Notes under the pieces: model-generated
Seen by the model: only the letters and a program-made list of their open reading frames with translations
Told to the model about the DNA's origin: nothing
Database searches by the model: none
Made by a program: the position numbers and the translations under genes
Assembly (NCBI RefSeq): GCF_947507565.1
Contig: NC_089182.1
Coordinates: 186,001 to 250,000 of the forward strand
Source: Oscarella lobularis
Taxonomy: Eukaryota > Porifera > Homoscleromorpha > Homosclerophorida > Oscarellidae
DNA length: 64,000 nt
Direction: 5' to 3'
Part shown: one piece after another, positions 1 through 11,485 of the stretch
How the letters are laid out: each line of letters opens with the position of its first letter
Numbering within the stretch: the stretch's first letter is position 1

Positions 1-26
1 ACACGAATATACAAGGCGAGTCCACC

Positions 27-54
27 TAAATAAATAAATAAATAAATAAATAAA
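27..54. repeat. (TAAA)7 microsatellite
   Basis: Seven head-to-tail TAAA units lie in the intron just before the first visible exon of the rhamnonate dehydratase-like gene. The same tetranucleotide recurs in other introns of this window (about 317-337, 16688-16720, 19491-19516, 47012-47042). Confidence 0.9.
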
Positions 55-70
55 AGTCCTTATCCCCCAG

Positions 71-564
71 GTACGGATTTCGACGATTGCTTGAGCCCAA
101 GTGCGCCGATATACTTCAACCCGATATCACGTGGGTCGGAGGCATAACAGAATCAAAACGAATCATTGCCATGGCATCGGCTTACGACGTGCCCATCATT
201 CCTCACGGCTCCAGCGTATTTTCGTATCACTTACAATACGCTTTCACCAATTGCCCTCTAGCTGAATACATCAATCTGAGCCCAAAGGTAAAGAAAACCC
301 TATTAGGGGACTTGTCATTTATTTATTTATTTATTTTTGCTTTAGGCTGATTGCATTGTGCCTTACTTTGGCGGTCTTTTCCCTGATGAGCCACTTCCCC
401 ATGAAGGTTGGATTGATCTCGCCGACGATAAACCTGGATTCGGAGTGACTCTGGACAAGACAAGTCTCCACAGACCGTACTCTCGATCGGAGGAGCACGT
501 CTCCAAACAAAGAAAATTAAACGGAGACAAAAAATCATTAGAAAAACCGCACATGCCGTTCTAA
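71..564 (+). CDS. L-rhamnonate dehydratase-like enolase-superfamily protein, 3' end (partial)
   Basis: Members of the RhmD family dehydrate L-rhamnonate to 2-keto-3-deoxy-L-rhamnonate in the cytosol, using Mg2+. Two exons are visible: 71-287 and 346-564, separated by a 58-bp GT-AG intron that contains an ATTT repeat. The protein reads through PDITWVGGITE, then IIPHGSSVFSYH, which holds the family's active-site histidine, then LPHEGWIDLADDKPGFGVTL near the end. This matches RhmD much better than ENOSF1-type L-fuconate dehydratase, which lacks the HGSSVFSYH block. The N-terminal domain and metal ligands lie upstream of the window. The basic tail after PYSRSEEH is not typical of the bacterial enzyme. 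The gene converges on FANK1, with about 180 bp between the stop codons. Family assignment is firm; exact substrate is inferred. Confidence 0.8.
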
Positions 565-744
565 AAAGACGGTCAGCGAATTAACCTTAAAACTCAGTAC
601 TGTGATTCTTTTAGTAGTTGTTGCATCTGTTTGTGTCATTGCTCTTACTTATGATGTGAAGAAGGAGGAGGAGGAGGCGTTAGCACGTTCAATACCCCCT
701 AGTATTACACACAAAGATACATTGGTACTCCCTTCTATTCTACG

Positions 745-2311
745 TCATACATCTCTCCCAAATGATTCCGCGAAATCGGACGCACTGGCTCCATACTGTA
801 CAGGCACATGACAGACAATCTGTGATGAGTATGACTATCCCTACTCACCTTGCTTTGAACACGCCGATCTGCTCCCTTTTCAACAAGAAAAGAGACGAGG
901 TCCTTGTGACCATTCAGAGACGCTATCTACATGCATATCCCTAATCTATTTAATCATTTCTGATTTTTTCTTCCGAACCATTAGAGCAGTTCGTCCATCG
1001 CTGTCCTTTGCATCGATATCTGCATCGAAAGCGAGAAGAATGCGAGCGATTCCAACGTGTCCCGTCACCGCAGCTGAGATCAACATACACATAATAAATA
1101 ATTAGGAAAAGGACACAAGCCTACCTGTTCTTATAAGAGGCGTCCATCCGGCTCCATCTCGCTCATCAACCTAAACATCATACAAATACCATAAAAAGAA
1201 CGTTGCTAAGATTTTTGCATACAGGAACGCGATCTCGTATCAAATAAGCCACCATGTCTTCTTGACCCCCGTCGACGGCCCAATGGAGAGCCATCGAGCC
1301 GCCCTTGTCTCTGACGTCATAGCGAGCTCCGTGTTCCTTGAGCAATTGGACGACGTTGAGGTGACCGTGATAGCAAGCAATCATGAGGCTGAAGAAACAA
1401 AAGGAATAATACTAGAGAGACTGGTTTCATTGATTCTATAGAGTATACCTCGTTTTTCCACTTCCAGATGTATAATTCACGTCTGCTCCATTTTCCAGCA
1501 GCAACTTGGCAACACTATAAAGAAACATAGAAAATAAAAAAAAAACAATTTACTACTACTAATCACCTTTTGTAGCCTTTTTGAGCGACTGACATCAGAG
1601 CAGAAGATCCATATTTATCCGGTACATCAATAGGAACGTTTCTGTATTACACAGCTAGCAGAAATTCGCTCATTTTCCCCACTCAATCCCTCACCCAGCC
1701 GATACGACTTTCTTCACAGTCTCCATATCCCAATTGAGAACGGCTTTATGCAAATCTTCGCCAGACAAAGGCCGCTCTGTTATTCATCCGGCATAAAATT
1801 AAAAAAATAAAAGTGACATAAACTCTACTCGCTGTCGAAACGATAATTGGTTGACTAAATTCGCTACTTCCGTGCTCATTCGTCACTTGAAGTCGATAGC
1901 GATATTGAGATTGAGGTTCGAGTCCGTCGCTCACGGTACACCACTCGAAAATGCCACTGAATGGAAGAGGGAGCCCCCTTTGAGGATCCCCGCTTTACTC
2001 GTTAGCGTTTCTACCTATAAACGATGCGTTTTCGGCCCGCCGTTGTCACGGACATGCTCTCTTCTTCGACTGTGTACCGAATTTGCTTTTGGAGTCGCGA
2101 CGAGGACGGCGACGGCTGGCGGCGTGGAGGATCGTTCGAATTCCAGTAGAGTTCGATTGTGTGGTGCGTCACTGTTCCCACGAAGGGGGGGTCTGGTTGC
2201 TGAGGCGAACGCTGCAAAAGCGGCGATCCTTTTCGAATAATAAAGCTATCGTGAAGCCATTTAGAGAGCTATGCGTTGCGTCGTACCGCCGTTGGGCCTG
2301 CCGTTGCTCAT
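745..2311 (-). CDS. FANK1: FANK1: fibronectin type III and ankyrin repeat protein
   Basis: FANK1 is a testis/ciliated-cell protein with one fibronectin type III domain followed by ankyrin repeats, with nuclear and cytoplasmic roles in vertebrates. The first coding exon is inferred to be tiny, beginning at an ATG at 2309-2311 (MSNGRPNG) and joined in frame across a 58-bp intron to SPLLQRSPQQPDPPFVG. The FN3 strand VTHHTIELYW is nearly identical to the vertebrate form. SGIFEWCTVSDGLEPQSQYR follows after a phase-2 join. Ankyrin exons include YHGHLNVVQLLKEHGA, LHWAVDGGQEDMVAYLI, AAVTGHVGIARILLAFDADI and LNGHKDLVSFLVEKGAD. The last exon reads YGASASDFAESFGRDV and stops at 745-747. The intron before the final ankyrin exon would use a weak GTTCGG donor; if it is not spliced, the protein ends early at 946. 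Confidence 0.85.
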
Positions 2312-2431
2312 TTTTAGGACGTTTAGTTGTCCTAACGCGCGAGGATCGACGTCACTTTGCTTTTAATTAATCGATTAATCAAATATTCGTTAACACAATT
2401 AGCAATAATTTTAGCAGTACGCGATTGACTT

Positions 2432-4045
2432 TTAGAGCAATGCAATGCCGCAAGAATGACGATATTTTCCACGTAGTTTTGGTAGTCTAGGTCCTTCATT
2501 CCATGTCATCATTCGAAAATCCAACCAACTGAAACTCTGACAATAAAAAGTCCCAAGACGTTCACCAACAGCATATAACTTCGTATCATCAGAGACAACG
2601 TCAAGTGGACTCAAATCACTCTTCGCAGCACAACCACTCCACTTGCCCACTCTCGAGTCGAAGATATCAACATTACCCCGCTTACCTACGTGATAGAGAC
2701 ATTGTTCCTTTACAACGTTAGCGCCGTTCCATAAGTCATAGCCCAGAAAGCGATGATCATGACTACAGCATCCCAAAACAGGATCATAAGCATATGCTTC
2801 CTGATCCAGATATGCCAAAAAGACGAGCACCTGTCCGTTCATCGATAAAACGCCCTCAATATTTGTAACAGGACATCGTAAGTAATCGGGAAGCTCAATT
2901 TCCTGCCATACATTAGCACGAGGATCATAGCGCTCGCCAGCATAACTACCAAAAGCGTATATGGATCCGCAGCACTCCGCATAGGCGTTTCCCTTTCGAG
3001 CTTTTATCATATTTGGAACGTCCATAATCCAACGCCCTTCGCCTGCATCGTATCTCTCGACCGTCGCGCCTGAATTCCCCGTCGAGCCGCCCAAAACGTA
3101 GACGCTATCGCCGAGACTAACGACGCCCATTTCAGTGCGGCTTATGTTCAGTGGCGCAAATTTTATCCACTCGTTTCTTATTGGGCAATAGGACTCAACC
3201 CTGCTGTGCTCTTTGCTAGTAGTACTTCCGCGAATAGCCAATAGAGGAGATTTTCTTCCTATTCGAATAGCTTCGGACGACGTTCTGACACAGTTTCTTA
3301 TGAAACGAGCACTGGCGTAATTTTCCCATCGTGTCAAGCTCTCGACGTCCGCTTCGGACAGAAAATAAAATCGGGTTGACTCCAAAAGCGTCGTCAAGGC
3401 GTCGCCACGATTTTTTAAATCGTAATTAATCCACTTTTCGATTATGGATATCACTTCCGATTCAGACTTGACGGCTAAATCATCCAATGATAATATTTGA
3501 GCGAGAACGTCGGCGGGTAGACTCAAAAAATCCTCGTCATCTGTCATTTTGGTGAGGTGAAATGCAACGCAACGATATGAAATCGTTTTCAATTCTTTGC
3601 AGTCGTACTGATCGGCGATTTTGGCCCACAAAAGGCAATTCGTCTCATTCACGCGTTCGATGAGAGCCCTCTCGCAAAATCCGACGACTTCGCCTAGTTG
3701 AAATAGATGCGCGCCCAGAAAAATCGCTTCGGCGTTCGACGTAGTGATGTGGATTATTCCCGTGTAGCAAAAGTCGACGAGAGACTTGAGGGGCTCCGGT
3801 TCGATGTCGGGAAGTCGGACGATCGATTCGCGACTTTCCAGCATGCCGCTTGTGAACATCGCTTCGAAATAAGGGCTTGCGATCGCGAGAACGAGTCGAT
3901 GGGCTGGAATGCGGACTTCGCCAGCGCACGGCAAAAGAACGACGTCGCAGAGCGTTTCCGATGAGCGAAACGTGTTCATAGTCGAGAAGCACGTCGTTTT
4001 GTGCGTTAGAGACTTGCAGGTCCGTTCGTACGATTCCGTAGACAT
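2432..4045 (-). CDS. Intronless BTB-BACK-kelch (KLHL-type) protein
   Basis: KLHL proteins are usually substrate adaptors for cullin-3 ubiquitin ligases. A single exon encodes about 537 residues from MSTESYERTCKS. The BTB domain is at roughly 28-135 (LCDVVLLPCAGEVRIPAHR, then PYFEAMFTSGMLES), the BACK domain at about 140-240 (LLWAKIADQYDCKEL), and kelch blades run from about 290 to the end (VYVLGGSTGNSG, GSIYAFGSYAGERYDP). The frame stays open upstream to 4270, but I chose the ATG at 4043-4045. The extra 75 codons are a poly-serine tract that is simply the antisense of the acidic tract of PRMT3 exon 1. The family ortholog is not determined. The start lies 46 bp from the divergent PRMT3 start. 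Confidence 0.88.
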   Translation of the reverse strand: MSTESYERTCKSLTHKTTCFSTMNTFRSSETLCDVVLLPCAGEVRIPAHRLVLAIASPYFEAMFTSGMLESRESIVRLPDIEPEPLKSLVDFCYTGIIHITTSNAEAIFLGAHLFQLGEVVGFCERALIERVNETNCLLWAKIADQYDCKELKTISYRCVAFHLTKMTDDEDFLSLPADVLAQILSLDDLAVKSESEVISIIEKWINYDLKNRGDALTTLLESTRFYFLSEADVESLTRWENYASARFIRNCVRTSSEAIRIGRKSPLLAIRGSTTSKEHSRVESYCPIRNEWIKFAPLNISRTEMGVVSLGDSVYVLGGSTGNSGATVERYDAGEGRWIMDVPNMIKARKGNAYAECCGSIYAFGSYAGERYDPRANVWQEIELPDYLRCPVTNIEGVLSMNGQVLVFLAYLDQEAYAYDPVLGCCSHDHRFLGYDLWNGANVVKEQCLYHVGKRGNVDIFDSRVGKWSGCAAKSDLSPLDVVSDDTKLYAVGERLGTFYCQSFSWLDFRMMTWNEGPRLPKLRGKYRHSCGIALL

Positions 4046-4091
4046 TTTTTGAAGACGCGTGCTGTTCCTGCGCACTGGAAGACCTTCCCGT
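4046..4091. promoter_or_regulatory. Very short divergent spacer between BTB-kelch and PRMT3
   Basis: Only 46 bp separate the chosen start codons of the two divergent genes. No TATA box is visible. Their 5' UTRs must overlap or lie within each other's coding exons, so a shared bidirectional promoter with overlapping transcripts is inferred. Confidence 0.5.
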
Positions 4092-6404
<2,313 letters not shown>

Positions 6405-6456
6405 CGTATATTTCATTGACGGACAACAGCACATGCACATTGTGTAAGGGATTAAT

Positions 6457-9123
6457 CTAGATTTGCTCTCCTGTTTTACCAGCTTTTCCTGTCCTTTTCA
6501 TTCGCTCAACTCGACGTTGTCGTCGTTGTTCACGTTCCAGTCGCCTGGTACTTTTTATTTGCTCAAGTCGATGACGCAATTGTTGTCGCGATTGTTGTTG
6601 TCGCGGTTGTTGTTGTCGCGGTTGTTGTTGTCGCGGTTGTTGTAGTGACAGCTTTTCTTCATAATCTTCGAGGCAGAGGAGACTCGGACTGATGACAGTT
6701 ACCTATAAAAAGAATAAGTGGCCTCTTGTAATAGCTTTCACATTAGGATTACTGGAGTACGTAAGGTACCAGCATTAGGCAGCTAGTAGAGTCTTATAGT
6801 TATACTATTTCCCTCTCAGTGCAACAAGGACTCATGCAACCGCTCGCTCAGCTGTTATACAGTAGGTACCCAACATCCAGTTTTCTATGTAGTTGCACCA
6901 CTACCCTTTGCTAGGTACAGCATGCCAAACAGTATCATTAAATTACGGTCGAGCCTCTAGTTTAGAAGCTATTACGGTTTTTAACATATACAGTACATGT
7001 ATTTCTAACCGTGTAGCTCGAAATAATTTCACGAAACGAATCCCGGCTGTCTTCAATTGCAATTTTAACGATGTCTTGAATGAACTTTGAAGGTGACGGT
7101 TCAATTCCAAGAATAGCAGCAGACCTGTTTAAAAACTTGCTCAACGGCAGAAAGATTGCAAAAGTTCTACCTTCGAGACTCTGATGATTCGACTTCACAT
7201 GCGCCAAAACGTCCTCCGTTAATGTATCTCCTCACGAAGGATGCGTGACAAAGTACTTCGCAAGTTGCTCTAATTGTGTCATCCAGTCTGTAACTGCGTT
7301 CAATCTTCTTCACAACAGTTGATGTCCCTAAAGAAATACGCTGTAAACATAAAATCTTCTTCCTAATCCAAAGTAGTCACATCTCTTGATAAAGTCATCA
7401 ATGCCACGATTCTTTTCAAGCCCTATTTGACAGTACTTCTCTTCTAGTGCTTCAGCGAATCGTCCTAAACATACAAATTGAACCTACTTTGTGAACAAAA
7501 TACTACTTACGAAGACGAGATGAAATGTCAATTAGCAAATTCTCTTCCGAAACATACGTGAGTGTCAGAGGGCAATCATTTACTTCCTGTTCATTTAAAT
7601 CATGAATTTTCACAACAACTGTTCCAGGCTGCTCCTTCGCTACAGTACGCGTGAGCTCTTTAAAAAATAAAATCTGTAATAAACAGTAAAGTATTACGTG
7701 GCGCTTTGATTGTCAAGCAAGGCTGTCCAGCCCAAGACATTTCACACACAGCCTCTATCCTCCCCATCCCGTCGGGAAATGTCACCCAATACGTAGTATC
7801 TTCTTGCAGTGTAGAGCAAATAACTGTAACATTATCCCCCTAAACAACAAAGCAAATCCAACATCAAGTGCACCTACAAAACGTCACGCTATTGCACCTG
7901 CAAAGACGACTCGTTTGGTTTAATATAGCAGGTAGACGACGATACTGTTGCTGCTGCCAAACAGTGTACAAAAATTCTGGTTTAGCCCCTACACGGCGAT
8001 AATAATACCGTACATGCGTCTTTCAGTGCTGTTTCTTGCACATCATTTTCTGTTTCGATGCCAGAATCTACACCAAAAACCTTTTAGTGCATCCTGATTT
8101 AAAAAATGAACGCCTCCGAGTCGGTGCGCCACCTAATCTCATAGTTTCTCCTGTTTGAGTCGCCACATCACTAACGAACGGAAGGCTAAATACTAGCCCT
8201 ACAGTACTGCGTTTCTCTCACCCTTCTTGAAGTTCCGGAAGTGGCAGGTGCTCAAGTTCTGAAAGAAGGCACGGCCATATAAATGGCTCCTGTGATTCCC
8301 ACCCGGAAGACTCATCTCCTATTTTAGCATTCATGGACGGTGCAGTTAAAAGCTGAATGTCTGCAACACCAACTGCGTTTTTCTCGCCTTTCAGGGAGAA
8401 CACAGCTACTCACTTTGTGACGAAGAAAGATTCTCACCATCCACTGGCTCTTGAGATTCATACCCGGAAGTTCCCTCTCCTGTTTCAGCACTAATGAACA
8501 ATGCAGTTGAGGCCTGAATGCCAGCGTCTACAGCACACCAACTGCGTTTTTATTGCCTTACAAGGAGAAACAGGTACTCACTTTGTGATGAAGAAGGATC
8601 CTCACTTTCCACTGGCTCTTGAGATTCGTACCCAGAAAATTCCTTGGAGGGACAAAAACATAAAAGAAGCCAACCGAAGAGGAGCACTCTGTAATACTTG
8701 TCTCTTTGAGCAAGACACAGGCGAAAGCGACTTCCTTTTGCGTTGAAAATCGTTAGATGACTTGCCGCTTTTTTGGAGCACGTAATGATCATCGTACAGT
8801 TTGAGTACGATTTCGTACGTAGGAGGACTACCGTTGACTTTCTCATGGTGAACAGCAATGCGCTGATCAAGGTACGAAAAATACTCCTGTCGCTTTCCAT
8901 CTCGATGCTGCCTGTTGAACTCGTTGATGACCGCTTTGCGATCGTTAATCCGCAGCTGCATCGTCATTCCTTGTTCATCTGACGCCGTTGTAGCGACGGA
9001 GAACGCATCAGGAGTTGACTGAAGCATCCCGGCTAGAAACTCGGCAACTTTTTCATTAGGGCGCTTTCCGAAGGGCGAGTTTACGCCCCTGAGAGCGTCA
9101 ATAAGGATGTTATTCGCCGACAT
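6457..9123 (-). CDS. Unrecognised multi-exon protein with Q/R-rich C-terminus
   Basis: I do not recognise the family. The start is a clear ATG at 9121-9123 (MSANNILIDALRGVNSPFG), followed by a long exon rich in charged residues (LRINDRKAVINEFNRQHRDG). Three short related exons then follow in tandem. Further exons read DTTYWVTFPDGMGRIEAVCE, KEQPGTVVVKIHDLNEQEV, GRFAEALEEKYCQIGLEKNR and SKFIQDIVKIAIEDSRDSF. The last exon begins VTVISPSLLCLEDYEE after a TTTTTATAG acceptor and ends in repeated QQQPR units and a basic tail (EQRRQRRVERMKRTGKAG) before a stop at 6457-6459. No signal peptide or membrane segment is evident. It is divergent from the 9451 gene. Several internal exon joins were not resolved. 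Confidence 0.6.
6583..6645 (-). repeat. 15-bp coding repeat (QQQPR)
   Basis: About four copies of a 15-bp unit (TTGTTGTTGTCGCGG on the plus strand) lie in the last exon of the unrecognised minus-strand gene. There they encode glutamine runs punctuated by PR or SR. The length is a multiple of three, so copy-number change would keep the frame. Confidence 0.85.
8284..8653 (-). repeat. Tandem exon-intron duplication, three units
   Basis: Three related units begin near 8614, 8446 and 8284, so the period is about 162-168 bp. Each contains a short exon encoding a variant of SGYESQEPV plus flanking intron. Unit one (exon about 8582-8653) reads EFSGYESQEPVESEDPSSSQ, unit two (about 8414-8490) reads GTSGYESQEPVDGENLSSSQ, and unit three is more diverged (SSGWESQEPF). 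Intron parts such as the plus-strand block ACCAACTGCGTTTTT are shared too, so the duplication took exon and intron together. Confidence 0.8.
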
Positions 9124-9450
9124 GGCGGTTCATTGTCTATCGAACCGAGGCGACGACGCAACTGCGCAGTGCACAAAACAACCACGCTTGTGTAAAGCAG
9201 TTAGAAGACTGGAGTTCTAAGTCACGTGATAAACTTAGAAGTCCAGACTTCCAACTGCGCGCGTGCACTATGACGTGAGGGACTCTCGGGAGGGGCCTAG
9301 GGAGGAGGGCCCGCCAATTCCTTTCCCGCTGGGCACGTGTACTACGAAGTCTGGACTCCAAAGTGCCAACTCTAGAGTTCTAACTGACACACCCAAACCG
9401 CTACTATAAAAGCAACGCTCACTGTGCAAACGTGCTCATTTGTTCCTACC
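9124..9450. promoter_or_regulatory. Divergent promoter region with three GAAGTC-type palindromes and a TATA box
   Basis: This 327-bp gap separates two divergent genes. It holds a perfect 14-bp interrupted palindrome GAAGTCCAGACTTC at 9238-9251 and related elements GAAGACTGGAGTTC at 9204-9217 and GAAGTCTGGACTCC at 9346-9359. A segment near 9372-9384 is a near reverse complement of 9198-9210. TATAAAAG at 9405-9412 sits about 39 bp before the plus-strand ATG. Repeated dyad elements are the pattern of a dimeric transcription factor site; the factor is unknown. Confidence 0.6.
9405..9412 (+). promoter_or_regulatory. TATA box of the 9451 gene
   Basis: TATAAAAG, with a start site expected about 30 bp downstream near 9435. 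That makes the ATG at 9451 the likely first codon and excludes the earlier in-frame non-ATG codon at 9424. Confidence 0.6.
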
Positions 9451-9945
9451 ATGGCCATTGCTTACACCTCAACACCCCGTAGTCCGATTCAACAGCAAAT
9501 CAAACCACGACAGCCAATAATAAAGGCCAAAAATTGCGTTATTCGAGTGAAAAGTCGGTTCCCCACTAACCCAAGGCATGCATGCTGCACAAGTCCGAGT
9601 CAGTGTATCCTAGATGTATGTGTTCATCATCCTGCTAACTATTCTCTACCAGAGAACATCAATCATCAACTAGAACAAGCCCTACTAATCAACAAAAGGC
9701 GAAGCAAGCTCTATCAATTCCTTGCTACCCAGCTCGAGTCTGGAATTTTCGTTCAAGCCAGAAACCTGACCCAAACGACAGCCGAGCTGGTCGTCCTTAA
9801 TCCCATCGCTCTCAGTAAAGAATGGGAAAAATTCGTGCCACAAAAACCGAAACCCCCTGGCTACTTCCTCCGAAGAGTGCTGGGGAAACAGTGCAAGAAA
9901 CTTCCAAGTAGCCCATACCAGCCATCATTTCAAATAAACTTTTAG
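9451..9945 (+). CDS. Intronless unknown protein, 164 residues
   Basis: No family was recognised. The ORF begins MAIAYTSTPRSPIQQQIKPR, downstream of a TATA box, and has no visible intron. A cysteine-rich stretch (HACCTSPSQCILDVCVHH) precedes a helical region (LEQALLINKRRSKLYQFLAT), then AELVVLNPIALSKEWEKFVP and a basic, proline-rich tail. There is no signal peptide or membrane segment. AATAAA overlaps the end of the coding region near the stop, so the 3' UTR is probably very short. The TATA box and lack of introns suggest an inducible or strongly cell-specific gene; that is inference. Confidence 0.6.
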   Translation: MAIAYTSTPRSPIQQQIKPRQPIIKAKNCVIRVKSRFPTNPRHACCTSPSQCILDVCVHHPANYSLPENINHQLEQALLINKRRSKLYQFLATQLESGIFVQARNLTQTTAELVVLNPIALSKEWEKFVPQKPKPPGYFLRRVLGKQCKKLPSSPYQPSFQINF

Positions 9946-10042
9946 AACTGACTACTGTTTGTGTCCGCTCACTATTATGAATTCATTATTGCATGTGAAC
10001 GCAAATACAGATCCGGGACAGCAACCCGTAGTACGAGTAGAA

Positions 10043-11316
10043 ATGACTCTATTTTACGCTCGCACAACCATACGTCCTCCTCTCTTCTCAATCTACGCCT
10101 TCTTTAAACGTTTCTATGCAACGGCAATCCGCAGCGACTCGTACGCGAGCAGATATCGCGAGGAACAGGCACTAAGCGAAGACGCCGAGAAATGCAACGC
10201 AGCCAAAGCCGACCCAAACGCCCGCATCCTCCTATTCTACAACCTCAAACCCCTACTAATAAAACTCAGGGAATACACCAGCGTAACAAAGTGGCATCTA
10301 TACAAAGGCGATGAATAGATATCCTGTTAGGGAGAGACTATTAATTAATGTCTCTTCTAGATATCGTCCAGATGGACATTATAGCCAAATCCGAGGCGTA
10401 CAAAACGCGCATAGGAGAGAGCGTTTTTGTTGGCCTCTCGGACGAAGGTCACCCCATGTTTGCAGCCGAGCTGACAGCAAACAAGGAGAACGCGACCAGA
10501 GAGGAGACAGAAAAATTCGAGAAACGACTGGGAGGCTATTTCAACAGCATACAAGTTCCCATCGTTTCAGAGCCCACAAGACAATGGAGCTCATTAGCAA
10601 TACGGGTAAAAGATAGCAAGAAAATTTCAAAAAGACTCTATAGTCTTCGGTTTTCTAAGGCCTACTCGTTGCTAAGGTGGAATCGAGAGCACTGCTATTC
10701 TAGTCGAAGTGGACAGAGAACAGAACGACTGACGTCAGGACACGTGCAAAAATGCCCGTCCACAGACGAGACATTTTATCCCCAGGTCATTAATTAAATT
10801 AATTAATTAATAAAAATATTCGCTATGTTTTTTCTTACATAGATCTCACCTATTGTGATTGTTCTTCTTACGCACGAGGATCGATGCCTTCTCGTTCGCC
10901 AGTCGCGCTTTCCTCCGCGTATGTACAGCGCCGTCGCCGGTTTTTGCAACGTCGGCGAATCGATCGAGGATGCGGCGCGACGCGAGCTCGCCGAAGAAGT
11001 TGGACTTTGCGCGAAGAGCGTGCGCTACGTGGGGAGCGAAAGCTGGCCCGCCCCCGTGCCGCAAATCATGCTCGGATGCGTTGCGGCGCTCGACGCCGAC
11101 GTCACGCCCTTTTCCGAGTCTATCGATATCGACGAAAAGGAGATCGAGACGGCAAAGTGGTTTCGAAGGGACGAAATCGCCGCTGTGCTGAGAAATCCGT
11201 GGGGTGGAGTCGACGAGACGCGTGCGATAAATATCCGGGTTCCGCCGAAATTTGCTGTAGGTAATTTGCTGTTGAGAGAGTGGGTGAGAGAGGGCGCCCA
11301 AAAGCGTTTTTTATAA
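10043..11316 (+). CDS. NUDT13: NUDT13-type Nudix NAD(P)H pyrophosphatase
   Basis: NUDT13 hydrolyses NADH and NADPH to NMNH plus AMP or 2',5'-ADP, in mitochondria in mammals. The start at 10043 gives MTLFYARTTIRPPLFSIYAF, a basic, hydrophobic N-terminus compatible with mitochondrial import. RILLFYNLKPLLIKLREYT matches the NUDT13 N-terminal domain. An intron near 10310-10360 leads to an exon with RIGESVFVGLSDEGHP, then LLRWNREHCYSSRSGQRTE. A further intron near 10790-10850 leads to the Nudix exon. The Nudix box is complete (GFCNVGESIEDAARRELAEE, then VGL), followed by the SQPWPFPxS-like SESWPAPVPQIMLGC. As in human NUDT13, the zinc-ribbon cysteines of NUDT12 are mostly gone. Splice sites of the first intron are uncertain. 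The gene converges on the CTDSP-type gene. Confidence 0.87.
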
Positions 11317-11485
11317 ACAGAAGATGCTAAAACTTGTAGTAACTTCACCCATACAAAAATAATGTCCAGCATTGAAACTGGTTATGATAACCAGACGGTA
11401 ATATATGAGTAAGACAAAGGGGGGAAAAATACGAAATATTTACAATCTTCTCGAAGAGACCCTTTACGCACCGCTGACAACGCTA

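Noticed and set aside
7095-7110. GGTTCAATTCC resembling a tRNA T-loop
   Set aside because: No matching acceptor, D or anticodon arms; the sequence is exonic in the minus-strand gene.
10846-11372. Several long open frames on both strands over the Nudix exon
   Set aside because: They are shadows of the GC-rich NUDT13 exon and have no family resemblance.
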